Positions 30,648 through 40,881 are shown, counted from the stretch's first letter. The stretch: DNA of 64,000 nt from DATLGB01 sp963726825 (GCA_963726825.1 CAVSDT010000002.1:124001-188000); one strand, 5' to 3'. Numbers and translations are program-made. Notes: generated from the letters alone by a model not told the origin.

Positions 30648-31850
30648 ATGGGCATCTTCGACCGCAACAAGTCAGACGACGAGCCGGGCAAGGACGAGGC
30701 CGCCGCGCCGCCGCCCCCGCCCGCGGGGGAGGCGCGCTCGGGCGACGGCGCCCCGCCGCCGCCGCAGGATCGCGACGCCGCGCCCGAGCCGCGCTCGACC
30801 TGGCTCGACGAGGAGGAGGACGACCGCGCGGCGGCGTCGGCGTCGGCCCCGGTGACGGCCGACCAGATGGAGTCCAAGGGGCAGGCGCGCTCGGACGCCC
30901 AGGTCACGAAGGAGGCGCCGCCGGCCTCGGAGGCACAGCGCTCCGAGGACTACGACCCCGACAACGACCCCTACAACGCGGACAAGATCCCCGGCGCCCA
31001 GGCGCGCGAGGAGTACGCGCGCAGCCTCGTGCCGCCCGGCGGCGACCCCGACGACGAGTACCGCTGGCACACGGGCACGATCCGCGAGTCCGGCAACGAG
31101 GACGCGGTCGAGTTCATCGAGGTCCACAAGGCCTTCGGTCGCAACAAGATCCTCCGCGGGCTCAACATGGGGATCCCCAACGACAAGATCTCGATGATCC
31201 TCGGGCCGTCCGGCACGGGCAAGTCCGTGTGCATCAAGCACATGGTCGGCCTCTTGTACCCGGACGAGGGCGACGTGCTGGTGCACGGCGAGTCGATCCC
31301 GAACATGGTCGACGACCGGCTCTTCGACGTGCGCAAGAAGTTCGGCGTCCTGTTCCAGGACGGCGCGCTGTTCGGATCGATGAACCTCTACGACAACGTC
31401 TGCTTCCCCCTGCGCCAGCACACGGACAAGGGCGAGGACGAGATCGAGGACATCGTCATGCGGCGCCTGCGCGAGGTCGGCCTCGAGGCCGCCCTCGACA
31501 AGATGCCCAACGAGCTGTCGGGCGGCATGCGCAAGCGCGCCGGCTTCGCCCGCGCCCTCGTGCTCGATCCCGACATCGTGCTCTTCGACGAGCCCGACTC
31601 GGGCCTGGACCCGGTCCGCACGGCACTCCTGTGCGAGCTCATCCAGGAGGTCCACGAGGAGAACGGCGGCGCCTACGTCGTCATCACGCACGACATCATG
31701 AGCGCCAAGCGGGTCGCGGAGCACATCTCCGTCCTGTGGAAGGGGCGGATCGTCGAGTCCGGCCCGGCCGAGGAGCTCTTCAACTCCGAGAACATGTTCG
31801 TCCGGCAGTTCCTCTCGGGCGCCTCGCGCGGCCCGCTGGGAATGGAGTAG
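30648..31850 (+). CDS. mce-associated ATPase (MlaF/Mkl type) with long acidic N-terminus
   Basis: 400-residue ATPase powering the mce importer. The ATPase proper begins near residue 155 (VEFIEVHKAFGRNKILRGL). Walker A is GPSGTGKSV (~residue 187), the signature is NELSGGMRKRAGFARAL (~287), Walker B is IVLFDEPDSGLDP (~307), and the H-loop is VVITHDIMSAKRV. The first ~150 residues are unusual: proline runs, then acidic, probably disordered sequence (DEEEDDRAAASASAP, EDYDPDNDPYNADK). Mycobacterial Mkl/MceG lacks such a domain and is encoded away from the mce operon, whereas here the gene sits between yrbE and mce. Confidence 0.92.
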   Translation: MGIFDRNKSDDEPGKDEAAAPPPPPAGEARSGDGAPPPPQDRDAAPEPRSTWLDEEEDDRAAASASAPVTADQMESKGQARSDAQVTKEAPPASEAQRSEDYDPDNDPYNADKIPGAQAREEYARSLVPPGGDPDDEYRWHTGTIRESGNEDAVEFIEVHKAFGRNKILRGLNMGIPNDKISMILGPSGTGKSVCIKHMVGLLYPDEGDVLVHGESIPNMVDDRLFDVRKKFGVLFQDGALFGSMNLYDNVCFPLRQHTDKGEDEIEDIVMRRLREVGLEAALDKMPNELSGGMRKRAGFARALVLDPDIVLFDEPDSGLDPVRTALLCELIQEVHEENGGAYVVITHDIMSAKRVAEHISVLWKGRIVESGPAEELFNSENMFVRQFLSGASRGPLGME

Positions 31851-31970
31851 CCGCCGTCCTGCAGGACGCGGCTAACCCGCCGTGAACATTGCCTACGTAG
31901 CATCACGCCGGCCTCCATTCCCGGGGGCGGGGGAGGACTTGCAGCAGTTGTCGACCGTTCGGTACGCCAG

Positions 31971-33333
31971 ATGGGGGAAGGTGACGCGCCCGTGATCGCA
32001 CGGGTGGCAGCGCTGGCCGCCGTCGTGCTGGCCGCGGTGGTCGTCTTCGTCCTGCTCACGAGCGGGAGCGCGAAGCGCACCTACTCGCTGGAGTTCCAGA
32101 CGGCCGGCCAGCTGGTCAAGGACGACGACGTCCAGGTCGGCGGTCGCCGCATCGGCTCGATCAAGGCGATCGAGCTGACGAAGGACAACCGCGCCCGCAT
32201 CAAGGTCGAGGTGCAGGAGCCCTACGCGCCGCTGCACGAGGGCACGACCGCCGTCATCCGTGCGACCTCGCTCTCCGGCGTGGCCAACCGCTACATCGCC
32301 CTGACGCCCGGCGCGCAGTCCAGCCCCGAGCTCGCCGACAACGCGACGCTGACGCCCGACAAGACGACCACGATCGTCGATCTCGACCAGCTCATCGACA
32401 CCTTCGACGAGCCGACGCGCAAGGACCTGCAGAAGACGATCCAGGGCCTCTCGACGCAGCTGAAGGACAAGGGCGACGCCGCGGGCCAGGCCGCGAAGTA
32501 CTTCAACCCGGCGCTGTCGACCTCCCGCCGCCTCGTCCAGCAGCTCACCGCCGACGAGGGGACGCTGACCGCCTTCCTCGTCAACGGCTCCAAGACGGTC
32601 ACCGCCCTGGCCGCCCGCCGCGACGACCTCTCCTCGACCGTCGACAACACCGAGCGCACCGCGAGCGCCATCGCCGCCGAGGCCCAGGGCCTGGACGCCG
32701 CGCTGGCCGTGCTGCCGACGACGCTGCGCCGCGCCAACACCACCTTCGTGAACCTCCGCTCGACGCTGGACGACCTCGGCACGCTCGTCGACGTGTCCAA
32801 GCCCGCGACGAAGGACCTCGCGCCGTTCCTGCGGCAGCTGCGCCCGCTCGTGCGCGACGCCCGCCCCACGGTCGCCGATCTGCGCCGCCTCGTCTCGCGT
32901 CCGGGCGGCGACAACGACCTCGTCGACGCCACGCTCAAGCTGCCGGGCCTCGAGCGCGCCGCGCGCCCCGCGCTGCGCAACTCCGTCACGGCCCTCAAGA
33001 AGACCCAGCCCGTGCTCGAGTTCTACCGGCCCTACGCGCCGGAGCTCGTCGGCTGGTTCCGCGACTTCGGCCAGGGCGCCGCGACCTACGACGCCAACGG
33101 GCACTACGCGCGCATCCAGCCGATCAGCCAACGCCTTCTCCTTCACCGAGAACGGGGCCGGCGGCCTCCTCTCGTCGATCCCCGCGTCGGCGCGCCTGGA
33201 TCAGCTCGACATCGGCAACCAGGCGCGCTGCCCCGGCGGCGCGTCCCAGACGCCCGCCGACGGCTCCGGCAACTCCGCCGCCGGCCTCCCCGAAGGCTCC
33301 TGCGACCCGGGCACCGCGCCCCCCGGCCCATGA
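31971..33333 (+). CDS. MCE family protein 1 (MceA position), C-terminus frameshifted
   Basis: First of six MCE proteins, periplasmic/cell-envelope subunits that shuttle lipids. N-terminal membrane anchor VAALAAVVLAAVVVFVLL, then the MCE domain with VKDDDVQVGGRRIGSIKAI, VIRATSLSGVANRYIALTP, and a long helical region. The frame is clean to about 33128 (GHYARIQPI), where one extra base shifts it. The next frame continues NAFSFTENGAGGLLSSIPAS and ends LPEGSCDPGTAPPGP at the TGA 33331-33333, which overlaps the next ATG in the usual ATGA manner. Without the shift the frame would run into the next gene, giving a false 995-residue fusion. Start: ATG 31971, or GTG 31992 with GGGGGAAGG upstream. Confidence 0.85.
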
Positions 33334-34958
33334 GGCGGATCGTCGCCATCCTCGCCGCCGCGATCCTCGTCGGGATCGCGGCTGTCGCCGTCGGCTCCTG
33401 CGGCGGCGACAAGCCCTACGAGGTCCGCGCGATCTTCGACGACGCCTCCTTCGTGGTGAAGGGCGAGGACGTCAAGATCGCCGGCGTCAAGGTCGGCAAG
33501 ATCAAGTCGCTGAAGGTCACGCCCGAGCGCAAGGCCGCCGTCGTGCTCTCGATCACCGACCCCGGCTTCCAGGACTTCCGCAAGGACGCGAAGTGCATGA
33601 TCCGCCCGCAGTCGCTGATCGGCGAGCAGTACGTGGAGTGCAGCCCGACGCAGGGCCGCGCCGCCACCACGGCTCGCGCGCCGAAGCTCGAGCGCATCGA
33701 GGACGGCCCCGGCAAGGGCCAGTACCTGCTGCCCGCGGAGCGCAACTCCGTCTCCGTCGCGCTCGATCTCGTCGGCAACATCAACCGGCTGCCGGTCCGC
33801 CAGCGCCTGACGCTGATCCTCAACGAGCTCGGCGTCGGCCTCGCCGGCCGGGGCGAGGACCTCAACGCGGTCGTCATGCGCTCCGCGCCCGCGCTCCAGG
33901 AGCTCGACAAGGTCCTCAACCTCCTCGCCAGCCAGAACCAGCAGCTCAAGCAGCTGGCCGTCGACGGCGACACGATCATGCAGCCGCTGGCCGCCAAGCG
34001 CCGCAACGTCACCGGCTTCATCAAGCAGTCCCAGAAGGTCGCGGCCGCGACCGCCGAGCGCCGTGCCGCGCTCGAGGCCGGCCTCGAGCGCTTCCCGACC
34101 TTCCTGCGCGAGACGACGCCGACGATGCAGCGCCTGAGCGCCCTCGCCGACGAGCTGACCCCGATCGCGACCAACCTGCGTGCGCAGGCGCCGGCGATCA
34201 ACGAGGTCATCCAGCGCACCGGTCCGTTCTCGCAGGCCGCCACCCCCGCGCTCCTGACGCTCGGCGACGCCGCCAAGCCCGGCATCCCCGCCATCCGCGC
34301 CGCGATCCCGATCACCAAGGACCTGCGCGCGTTCGCGACCCAGCTGCGGCCCGTCGCCTCCACCCTCGCCAAGGTCCTGACGTCGGTCCGCCGCAACGAG
34401 GGCCTCGAACGGCTGCTGGACTACTTCTACTTCCAGGCGCAGGCCGTCAACGGCTTCGACTCGGTCAGCCACTTCCTGCGGGCCGGGCTGATCGTCAACA
34501 CCTGCTCGAGCTACGCCGTGACGCCGACGGTCGAGTGCGCGGCGAAGTTCTCCGGCCGCAGCGGCGCCTCGTCGGCAGCCCGGTCCGGCCAGCCGCGCGA
34601 CATGGCGCTCGCGCGCACCGCCGCCGTCCTGCGCGGCGAGGACCCCGCTGACGTGCTCGCCGACCCGGCCTACGCCGACGAGGACGCCGCGCCCACGACG
34701 TCGCGCAGCTCGCGGCCGAGCTCCGGCGGCGGCTCGCGCTCGGGCTCGGGCACCGGCTCGGGCACCGGCTCGGGGTCCGGCGGGGCGAAGGGCGGCTCCG
34801 GCACCTCCGGCTCGCGCCCGGCCGCCACGCCGACCGCCGCGCCCACCAGCGGCTCGACGCCGGCTGCGACCACCACGGCGACCCCGGGGTCCGCGGCGAC
34901 GCCCGAGGCCACCGAGGGCCCGCTGCTGGACTTCCTGTTCGGGAAGGACGCCGAATGA
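33330..34958 (+). CDS. MCE family protein 2, lipoprotein-type
   Basis: 542-residue MCE protein. The N-terminus VGIAAVAVGSCGGDK contains a lipobox-like VGSC (Cys 24), so it may be lipid-anchored like mycobacterial MceE. The MCE domain is visible in VVKGEDVKIAGVKVGKIKSLKV and KCMIRPQSLIGEQYVECSP. A long helical region follows to ~residue 400. The last ~110 residues are Ser/Gly/Thr/Pro repeats (SGSGTGSGTGSGSGG), probably a flexible outer tail. Overlaps both neighbours by 4 nt. Confidence 0.92.
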   Translation: MRRIVAILAAAILVGIAAVAVGSCGGDKPYEVRAIFDDASFVVKGEDVKIAGVKVGKIKSLKVTPERKAAVVLSITDPGFQDFRKDAKCMIRPQSLIGEQYVECSPTQGRAATTARAPKLERIEDGPGKGQYLLPAERNSVSVALDLVGNINRLPVRQRLTLILNELGVGLAGRGEDLNAVVMRSAPALQELDKVLNLLASQNQQLKQLAVDGDTIMQPLAAKRRNVTGFIKQSQKVAAATAERRAALEAGLERFPTFLRETTPTMQRLSALADELTPIATNLRAQAPAINEVIQRTGPFSQAATPALLTLGDAAKPGIPAIRAAIPITKDLRAFATQLRPVASTLAKVLTSVRRNEGLERLLDYFYFQAQAVNGFDSVSHFLRAGLIVNTCSSYAVTPTVECAAKFSGRSGASSAARSGQPRDMALARTAAVLRGEDPADVLADPAYADEDAAPTTSRSSRPSSGGGSRSGSGTGSGTGSGSGGAKGGSGTSGSRPAATPTAAPTSGSTPAATTTATPGSAATPEATEGPLLDFLFGKDAE

Positions 34959-36358
34959 GGAGCCGGGGCGGAGGCGTGGCCGGCAACCCGGTCCTCATCG
35001 GCGCGGTGACGATCCTCGTGATCCTCGTCGCGGTGTTCCTGGCCTACAACGCCAACGCCGGGCTGCCGTTCGTGCCCACCTACGACCTCAAGGCGAACGT
35101 CCCCAGCGGCGCGAACCTCGTCGCGGGCAACGAGGTCCGCATCGGCGGCGCGCGCGTCGGCACGATCGCCGACATCGACGTCAAGACGACCCGCGAGGGC
35201 CGCAACACCGCACAGCTCACCTTCAAGCTCGACAAGGCCGTCGAGCCGCTGCCGAAGGACTCGACGATCATCGTGCGGCCGAAGTCGCTCCTGGGCCTCA
35301 AGTACGTCGAGATCACGCGCGGGCGCTCCGAGGACGGCTTCAAGGCCGGCTCGACCGTCCCCCTGAAGGCCTCCCAGCCCCCGCAGGTCGAGTTCGACGA
35401 GCTCATCGACACCTTCGACGCTCCGACGCGCGACGCGATCGCCGCCAACACGACCGGCTTCGGCACCGCGCTGGCCGGCCGCGGGGAGAGCATCAACATG
35501 GCCATCGGGGCCTTCAAGCCGCTCCTGGCCGACATCATCCCCGTGGCCCGCTACCTGCGCGACCCGCAGACCGGTCTCGTCAGCACGATCCAGGCGCTCG
35601 CCCGGACCTCGGCGATCGTCGCGCCCGCCGCCGACCAGCAGGCCGACCTCTTCGTCCAGCTCGAGACGACCTTCGGCGCGCTCGCCGACGTCGCCCGCCC
35701 CTACCTGCAGCAGACGATCCAGGAGGGCCCGGCCACGCTGGACCAGGGCATCCGGACGCTGCGCAACCAGCGGCCGTTCCTGACCAACTCCACGGCCTTC
35801 GCCCGTGAGCTGCGCCCGGGCGTCCGCGCCCTGCGCACCGCCGCACCGGTGCTGTCGGACGCGCTGCGCTTCGGCACCGGGACGCTGCGCCGCGCCCCCG
35901 CGCTGAACCGGCGCCTCGTCAACGTGCTCGACTCCCTGCAGGACTTCGCCGAGGACCCGATCGTCCCGCGCGGCGTCCAGGACCTCACCGACACCGTCAA
36001 GACGCTGCGCCCGACGCTCGACTTCGTCGCGCCGGCCCAGCTGCAGTGCAACTACGGCGCGGACTTCTTCCGCAACATCTCCGACCTGCTGTCGGTGGGC
36101 GACTCGTCGGGCACGACCCAGCGCTTCATCATCGTCGCCACGCCGCAGGGCCCCAACAGCGAGTCCAACACCCTCTCCAGCGGCCCGGCGAACGGGCCGA
36201 GCGAGGACAACCACCTGCACGTCAACCCGTACCCCAACACGGCGTCCCCGGGGCAGCCCAAGGAGTGCGAGGCCGCCAACGAGCCCTACGCCGCGGGCCA
36301 GACGGTCATCGGGAACGTGCCCGGCACCCAGCAGGCCTCCACGGACGGGAACCCATGA
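34955..36358 (+). CDS. MCE family protein 3
   Basis: 467-residue MCE protein with a single N-terminal membrane anchor (LIGAVTILVILVAVFLAY). The MCE domain reads PSGANLVAGNEVRIGGARVGTIADI and TIIVRPKSLLGLKYVEI. Helical barrel-forming region to ~350, then a C-terminal part with LQCNYGADFFRN and QPKECEAANEPYA, where Cys could pair. Starts at ATG 34955 with ATGA overlap to the gene before and after, so it is part of one tightly coupled operon. Confidence 0.93.
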   Translation: MRSRGGGVAGNPVLIGAVTILVILVAVFLAYNANAGLPFVPTYDLKANVPSGANLVAGNEVRIGGARVGTIADIDVKTTREGRNTAQLTFKLDKAVEPLPKDSTIIVRPKSLLGLKYVEITRGRSEDGFKAGSTVPLKASQPPQVEFDELIDTFDAPTRDAIAANTTGFGTALAGRGESINMAIGAFKPLLADIIPVARYLRDPQTGLVSTIQALARTSAIVAPAADQQADLFVQLETTFGALADVARPYLQQTIQEGPATLDQGIRTLRNQRPFLTNSTAFARELRPGVRALRTAAPVLSDALRFGTGTLRRAPALNRRLVNVLDSLQDFAEDPIVPRGVQDLTDTVKTLRPTLDFVAPAQLQCNYGADFFRNISDLLSVGDSSGTTQRFIIVATPQGPNSESNTLSSGPANGPSEDNHLHVNPYPNTASPGQPKECEAANEPYAAGQTVIGNVPGTQQASTDGNP

Positions 36359-37950
36359 GACCGCGCGGACTGAGCACGCTGACGGTGGGCCTCATCACGG
36401 TCGTCGTGGTGGTCGTGGGCACCTACCTGGGGTTCACCAAGGACATCCCGTTCACCAAGCCGTTCGAGATCAAGGCCGTCTTCGAGTCGGCCAACTCGAT
36501 CCGCAACAACTCCCCCGTGCGCATCGCCGGCGTGCAGGTCGGCAAGGTGCAGTCCGTGACGGCCCAGGACGGATCGGACACCGCGGTCGTCACGATGGCC
36601 ATCAACCCGAAGGGCCTGCCGATCCACGCCGACGCGACGGCCAAGATCCGCCCGCGCATCTTCCTCGAGGGCAACTTCTTCGTCGAGCTGACCACGGGGA
36701 CGCCGCAGGCGCCCGAGCTGGGCTCCGGGGACACCATCAAGGTCACGCAGACCTCCTCGCCCGTGCAGCTCGACCAGGTCCTCACCGCGTTCCAGGGCGA
36801 CACCCGCGAGGACCTCAAGACCATCATCGGCCAGGTCGGCACCGCCCTGTCGGACAAGCCGACGAAGGCCCAGGACGCCCGCGCGGACGCCTCCGTGCAG
36901 GGCAAGACCGGCGCGCAGGCCTTCAACGAGGCCTACGACGACCTCGGCGTCGCCCAGCGCGACACCTCCATCGTCAACGAGGCGCTGCTCGGCAGCGAGC
37001 CCGACAAGGACCTGCAGCGCCTGATCGGGGGCCTCGCCGGCGCCACGGAGGGCCTGGACCGCAACGAGCGCCAGCTCCAGGACCTCGTCACGAACCTCTC
37101 CACCACGATGGGCGGCTTCGCCCGCGAGCAGGGCAACCTGCGCACGTCGATCCGCCTGCTCGGTCCGACGCTGCAGACGGCCAACGCGACCTTCACGTCG
37201 CTCAACGCCGCGTTCCCGGCCATCCGCGGGTTCTCGCGCGACATCCTCCCGGGCGTGCGTGAGACCCCCGGCGTGATCAAGGCCGGCTTCCCGTGGATCG
37301 CCCAGACGCGCAAGCTCGTCCAGCCCGCCGAGCTGCGCGGCCTCGCCAAGGACCTCTCGCCGGCCTCACGTGACCTCGCCCGGCTCGTCAACACGTCCAC
37401 GCGGGTGTTCCCGCAGGCCGACAACCTCGCCAAGTGCTTCACGAACGTCGTGCTGCCGACGGGCGACGTCGTGATCAAGGACCAGTTCGAGAACGGCCAG
37501 CCCAACTACCGCGAGTTCGCCTACGCGCTCGTCGGGCTCTCCGGTGAGGGCCAGAACTTCGACGGCAACGGCCAGTACGTCCGCTTCCAGCCCGGTGGCG
37601 GCCCGACCACCGTCTCGCTCGGGAACCTCACGCCCGCCAGCGGCAGCGTGCTGGGCAACGCGTTCCCGGGCCTCGGCACCCAGCCGGCGACGCCGAAGAA
37701 CAAGCCCGCCTACAACGCAAGCACCCCCTGCTACAAGTCGAAGCTGCCGGACCTCAACGGGCCGTGGGCCAGGAAGGGGAGCTTCGGCACCGTGCAGTCC
37801 GGCTCCAACGCCAACCGCCTCACGAGCGGGCAGCGCAAGCAGCTCAAGGCCGCCGAGCTCCAGGCCCTGCGCCCGAGCCTGCGCCCCTTCGGCTCCAAGG
37901 CCGCGAAGCAGCCGGCCGACGCCAAGGCCAAGCGGGGGACCAAGGGATGA
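36355..37950 (+). CDS. MCE family protein 4
   Basis: 531-residue MCE protein. Anchor TLTVGLITVVVVVVGTYLGF, MCE domain IRNNSPVRIAGVQVGKVQSV and KIRPRIFLEGNFFVELT. Compared with its neighbours it has an inserted stretch after the MCE domain (ALSDKPTKAQDARADASVQG, ~residues 165-190). The C-terminus holds CYKSKLPDLNGPW and a basic tail (AKQPADAKAKRGTKG). The frame from 36046 upstream is a shadow of gene 3; the ATG 36355 overlaps the preceding stop by ATGA. Confidence 0.92.
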   Translation: MRPRGLSTLTVGLITVVVVVVGTYLGFTKDIPFTKPFEIKAVFESANSIRNNSPVRIAGVQVGKVQSVTAQDGSDTAVVTMAINPKGLPIHADATAKIRPRIFLEGNFFVELTTGTPQAPELGSGDTIKVTQTSSPVQLDQVLTAFQGDTREDLKTIIGQVGTALSDKPTKAQDARADASVQGKTGAQAFNEAYDDLGVAQRDTSIVNEALLGSEPDKDLQRLIGGLAGATEGLDRNERQLQDLVTNLSTTMGGFAREQGNLRTSIRLLGPTLQTANATFTSLNAAFPAIRGFSRDILPGVRETPGVIKAGFPWIAQTRKLVQPAELRGLAKDLSPASRDLARLVNTSTRVFPQADNLAKCFTNVVLPTGDVVIKDQFENGQPNYREFAYALVGLSGEGQNFDGNGQYVRFQPGGGPTTVSLGNLTPASGSVLGNAFPGLGTQPATPKNKPAYNASTPCYKSKLPDLNGPWARKGSFGTVQSGSNANRLTSGQRKQLKAAELQALRPSLRPFGSKAAKQPADAKAKRGTKG

Positions 37951-39374
37951 GGGCCATCCGCGAGCACGCCCGCGACTTCATCGCGATCATCGTGCTGCTG
38001 ATCCTCGCGATCTTCGTCGCGTCGATCATCCTGTCCAACCAGCGCCTCACGCTCCCGGCGTGGGTGCCGGTGATCGGCAAGGACTTCTACGAGTTCAACG
38101 GGGACTTCGTCACCGGCCAGGCCGTCACGCCGGGCCAGGGCCAGACGGTCAACGTCGCTGGGGTCGCCGTCGGCGAGATCGCCAAGGTCACGCTCAAGGA
38201 CGGCAAGGCGCGGATCGGGATGAAGCTGTCGGACAAGAGCGTGCGGCCCTACCGCGACGCGACGATGCTGCTGCGGCCCAAGACCGGCCTCAAGGACATG
38301 ACGGTCGAGCTCAACCCGGGCCACAAGGGCGGCCGGCTGCCCGAGGGCGGGACGATCCCCGTCGCCCAGACCGCACCGGACGTCAACCTCGACGAGCTGC
38401 TCGCCGCGCTCGACGACGACACCCGCACCTACCTGCAGGCGCTCGTCGCCGGCGCCGGGGAGGGCCTCTCCGGTCGCGGCAAGGACCTCGGCGACACGTT
38501 CCGGGCCTTCAAGCCGACGGCCGTCGCGCTCGAGAAGCTCAGCGGGGAGCTCGCCACGCGCCGCCAGAACATCAAGCGCGTCGTGCACAACTTCTCCCTC
38601 GTCGCCGACGAGCTGGGCTCCAACGACGACGAGATCGCCGCCTTCGTCTCGTCCTCCAACGCCGCGCTGGCCGGCCTCGCCGCCCAGGAGCGCAACATCT
38701 CCGCGACGATCGCCGCGCTGCCGGGCGCCCTCGGCTCGACACGCACGGCGCTGGCGAAGACCGCCGGCCTCGCCGACGAGCTCGGCCCCGCGCTGCAGGC
38801 CCTCCGTCCCGGCGCCCGCGCCCTCGGCCCGACGTCGCGCCAGCTGCAGCCGTTCTTCCGCAAGACGACCCCCGTGATCCGCACGGAGATCCGCCCGCTG
38901 GTGCGCGCGGCGCGCCCGCTCGTGGCCGAGCTGCGGCCGACGTTCCGCAACCTCTCGGCCGCGACGCCGGACGTCCTGTCGACGCTGCGCACGCTCAACC
39001 GCTTCACCGACATGCTGGCCTACAACCCGCCGGGCGACGAGGAGGGCTACCTGTTCTGGCTCTCCTGGGTCAACCACCTCGGCGTGTCGGTCTTCTCCAC
39101 CCAGGACGCTCACGGCCCGATCCGCCGCGGTCTCCTCGTCGCGAGCTGCAACACGCTCGGCGTGCTCAACAACGTCGCCGCGGTCAACGAGGGCCTCGGC
39201 ACGATCATCGGCCTGATCAACACCGCCTCGACGTCCAGCGCGTGCCCGCAGCAGCAGGGGCAGACCGGGACCACGCCGCCGGGCAGCACCGGCGGTCTCG
39301 GCGACGTCGTCGACGGCGTGGCCGGCCTGGTGCCGGGGCTGTCGGGCAACTCCGCCAAGAAGGGTGACGGCTAG
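37947..39374 (+). CDS. MCE family protein 5
   Basis: 475-residue MCE protein. Anchor DFIAIIVLLILAIFVASII, MCE domain TPGQGQTVNVAGVAVGEIAKV and MLLRPKTGLKDMTVELNP, long helical region, and a C-terminal part with YLFWLSWVNHLGVSVFSTQDAHGP. It ends in a Gly/Gln/Pro-rich tail. Start ATG 37947 overlaps the previous stop by ATGA; the next MCE gene begins at the base after the stop codon. Confidence 0.92.
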   Translation: MRAIREHARDFIAIIVLLILAIFVASIILSNQRLTLPAWVPVIGKDFYEFNGDFVTGQAVTPGQGQTVNVAGVAVGEIAKVTLKDGKARIGMKLSDKSVRPYRDATMLLRPKTGLKDMTVELNPGHKGGRLPEGGTIPVAQTAPDVNLDELLAALDDDTRTYLQALVAGAGEGLSGRGKDLGDTFRAFKPTAVALEKLSGELATRRQNIKRVVHNFSLVADELGSNDDEIAAFVSSSNAALAGLAAQERNISATIAALPGALGSTRTALAKTAGLADELGPALQALRPGARALGPTSRQLQPFFRKTTPVIRTEIRPLVRAARPLVAELRPTFRNLSAATPDVLSTLRTLNRFTDMLAYNPPGDEEGYLFWLSWVNHLGVSVFSTQDAHGPIRRGLLVASCNTLGVLNNVAAVNEGLGTIIGLINTASTSSACPQQQGQTGTTPPGSTGGLGDVVDGVAGLVPGLSGNSAKKGDG

Positions 39375-40871
39375 ATGCAGACCGGCGGCATCAAGCTCCG
39401 TCCCGCCCTGGTGATGGCCGCGTTCGCGCTGTCGTGCTTCGGGCTGCTGCTGTTCCTGTGGCTGTCCTTCGGCGGCCCGGTCCCCCTGAAGCCGAAGGGC
39501 TACCGCGTCCAGGCCCAGTTCAACGAGGCCACGACGCTCGCGACGGAGGCGGACATCCGCATCTCCGGCGTCCCCGTGGGCAAGGTCAAGAAGATCGAGC
39601 CGGACCCGAAGACCGGCAAGTCGCTGGTCAACATGCAGATCGACGCGAAGTACGCGCCGCTGCCCGCAGACGTCAAGGCGACGCTGCGCCAGAAGACGCT
39701 GCTCGGCGAGACCTACGTCGAGCTCACCCCCGGCACCTCGAGCGCCAAGACGATCCGCGAGAACGGGACGATCCCGGACTCGGCGATCTCGGACTCCGTG
39801 CAGCTCGACGAGATCTTCCGCGCCTTCAACCCCAAGACGCGCAACGCCTTCCAGACCTGGATGCAGGAGCAGTCGAAGGCGATCAGCCCGTACGCGGTCA
39901 ACGTCAACGCCGCGCTCGGCAACCTCGGCCCCTTCGCCGAGGACGCCTCGGAGGTCGTCGGGATCCTCGACCGTCAGCAGAAGGCCGTGCAGGGCCTGAT
40001 CTCCAACACGGGCGTCGTGTTCGGCGCGCTGTCGGAGCGCGGCGACCAGCTGCGCACGATGATCACGAGCCTCGACACGGTGTTCAAGACGACGAGCGGC
40101 CGTGACCAGGAGCTGCGCGAGGCCATCACCGCACTCCCGACCTTCCAGCGCGAGGCCCGCACCACCCTGGCCCGCCTCGACCGCTTCGCCAACAACGCCA
40201 ACCCGCTCGTGACGCAGCTGCGGCCGGTCGCCCGCGAGCTGTCGCCGACCCTGCGCGACCTGCAGGGCATCGCCCCGGACCTCAAGGCGCTCTTCCGCGA
40301 CCTCGGTCCGCTCATCACGGCGTCCAAGACCGGCTTCCCGGCGACGCAGCGCCTGCTGCGCGACCTCAAGCCGTTCCTGCAGCAGGCCCACCCGACGCTG
40401 CAGCAGCTCGACCCGATCCTGCAGTACATCGGGCGCGACAAGCGGCTCATCACCGCCTTCCTCGGCAACGTCGTCGCCGCGACGCAGGCGACCGCGAGCG
40501 TCGGCGACCGCCAGGTGCACTACCTGCGCACGGCCAACCCGCTCGGGCCGGAGAACCTCGCGGCGTACCCCCGCCGTCTCGGCACGAACCGACCCAACCC
40601 GTACATGCTCCCCGGCGGCTTCGACAAGCTCAAGCAGGGCCTGGACTCCTACGAGACGCGCCAGTGCGGCCGCGGGGTCCCCGTGGTCAGCCAGGTCATC
40701 CAGCCGGTGCTGACGAGCCTGCTGCCGACGGCCCTGCTCGATCAGGTCAACGCGTTCGCGCTGCCGGTCACGTCGAGCCAGAACGCGCTGGCGCCGCCGT
40801 GCCGCCAGCAGGCGAAGTTCGACTTCCAGGGCAAGACCGGGACCTACCCGGTCGTGTCCGCCAGTCCCTAG
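39375..40871 (+). CDS. MCE family protein 6
   Basis: 498-residue MCE protein, last of the six. Anchor RPALVMAAFALSCFGLLLFLWL, MCE domain TLATEADIRISGVPVGKVKKIE and TLRQKTLLGETYVELTPG, helical region with repeated LRDL..LRPF patterns, and C-terminal CRQQAKFDFQGKTGTYPVV. The ATG immediately follows the preceding TAG. The MMPL gene starts 10 nt after its stop, so transport and export genes are in one transcript. Confidence 0.93.
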   Translation: MQTGGIKLRPALVMAAFALSCFGLLLFLWLSFGGPVPLKPKGYRVQAQFNEATTLATEADIRISGVPVGKVKKIEPDPKTGKSLVNMQIDAKYAPLPADVKATLRQKTLLGETYVELTPGTSSAKTIRENGTIPDSAISDSVQLDEIFRAFNPKTRNAFQTWMQEQSKAISPYAVNVNAALGNLGPFAEDASEVVGILDRQQKAVQGLISNTGVVFGALSERGDQLRTMITSLDTVFKTTSGRDQELREAITALPTFQREARTTLARLDRFANNANPLVTQLRPVARELSPTLRDLQGIAPDLKALFRDLGPLITASKTGFPATQRLLRDLKPFLQQAHPTLQQLDPILQYIGRDKRLITAFLGNVVAATQATASVGDRQVHYLRTANPLGPENLAAYPRRLGTNRPNPYMLPGGFDKLKQGLDSYETRQCGRGVPVVSQVIQPVLTSLLPTALLDQVNAFALPVTSSQNALAPPCRQQAKFDFQGKTGTYPVVSASP

Positions 40872-40881
40872 GGTCACCCAC

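Noticed and set aside
31971..34958. One 995-residue protein with two MCE domains
   Set aside because: It forms only because an apparent one-base insertion puts the first MCE gene in frame with the second. The correct frame ends at 33333 with an ATGA overlap to a proper start with signal sequence.
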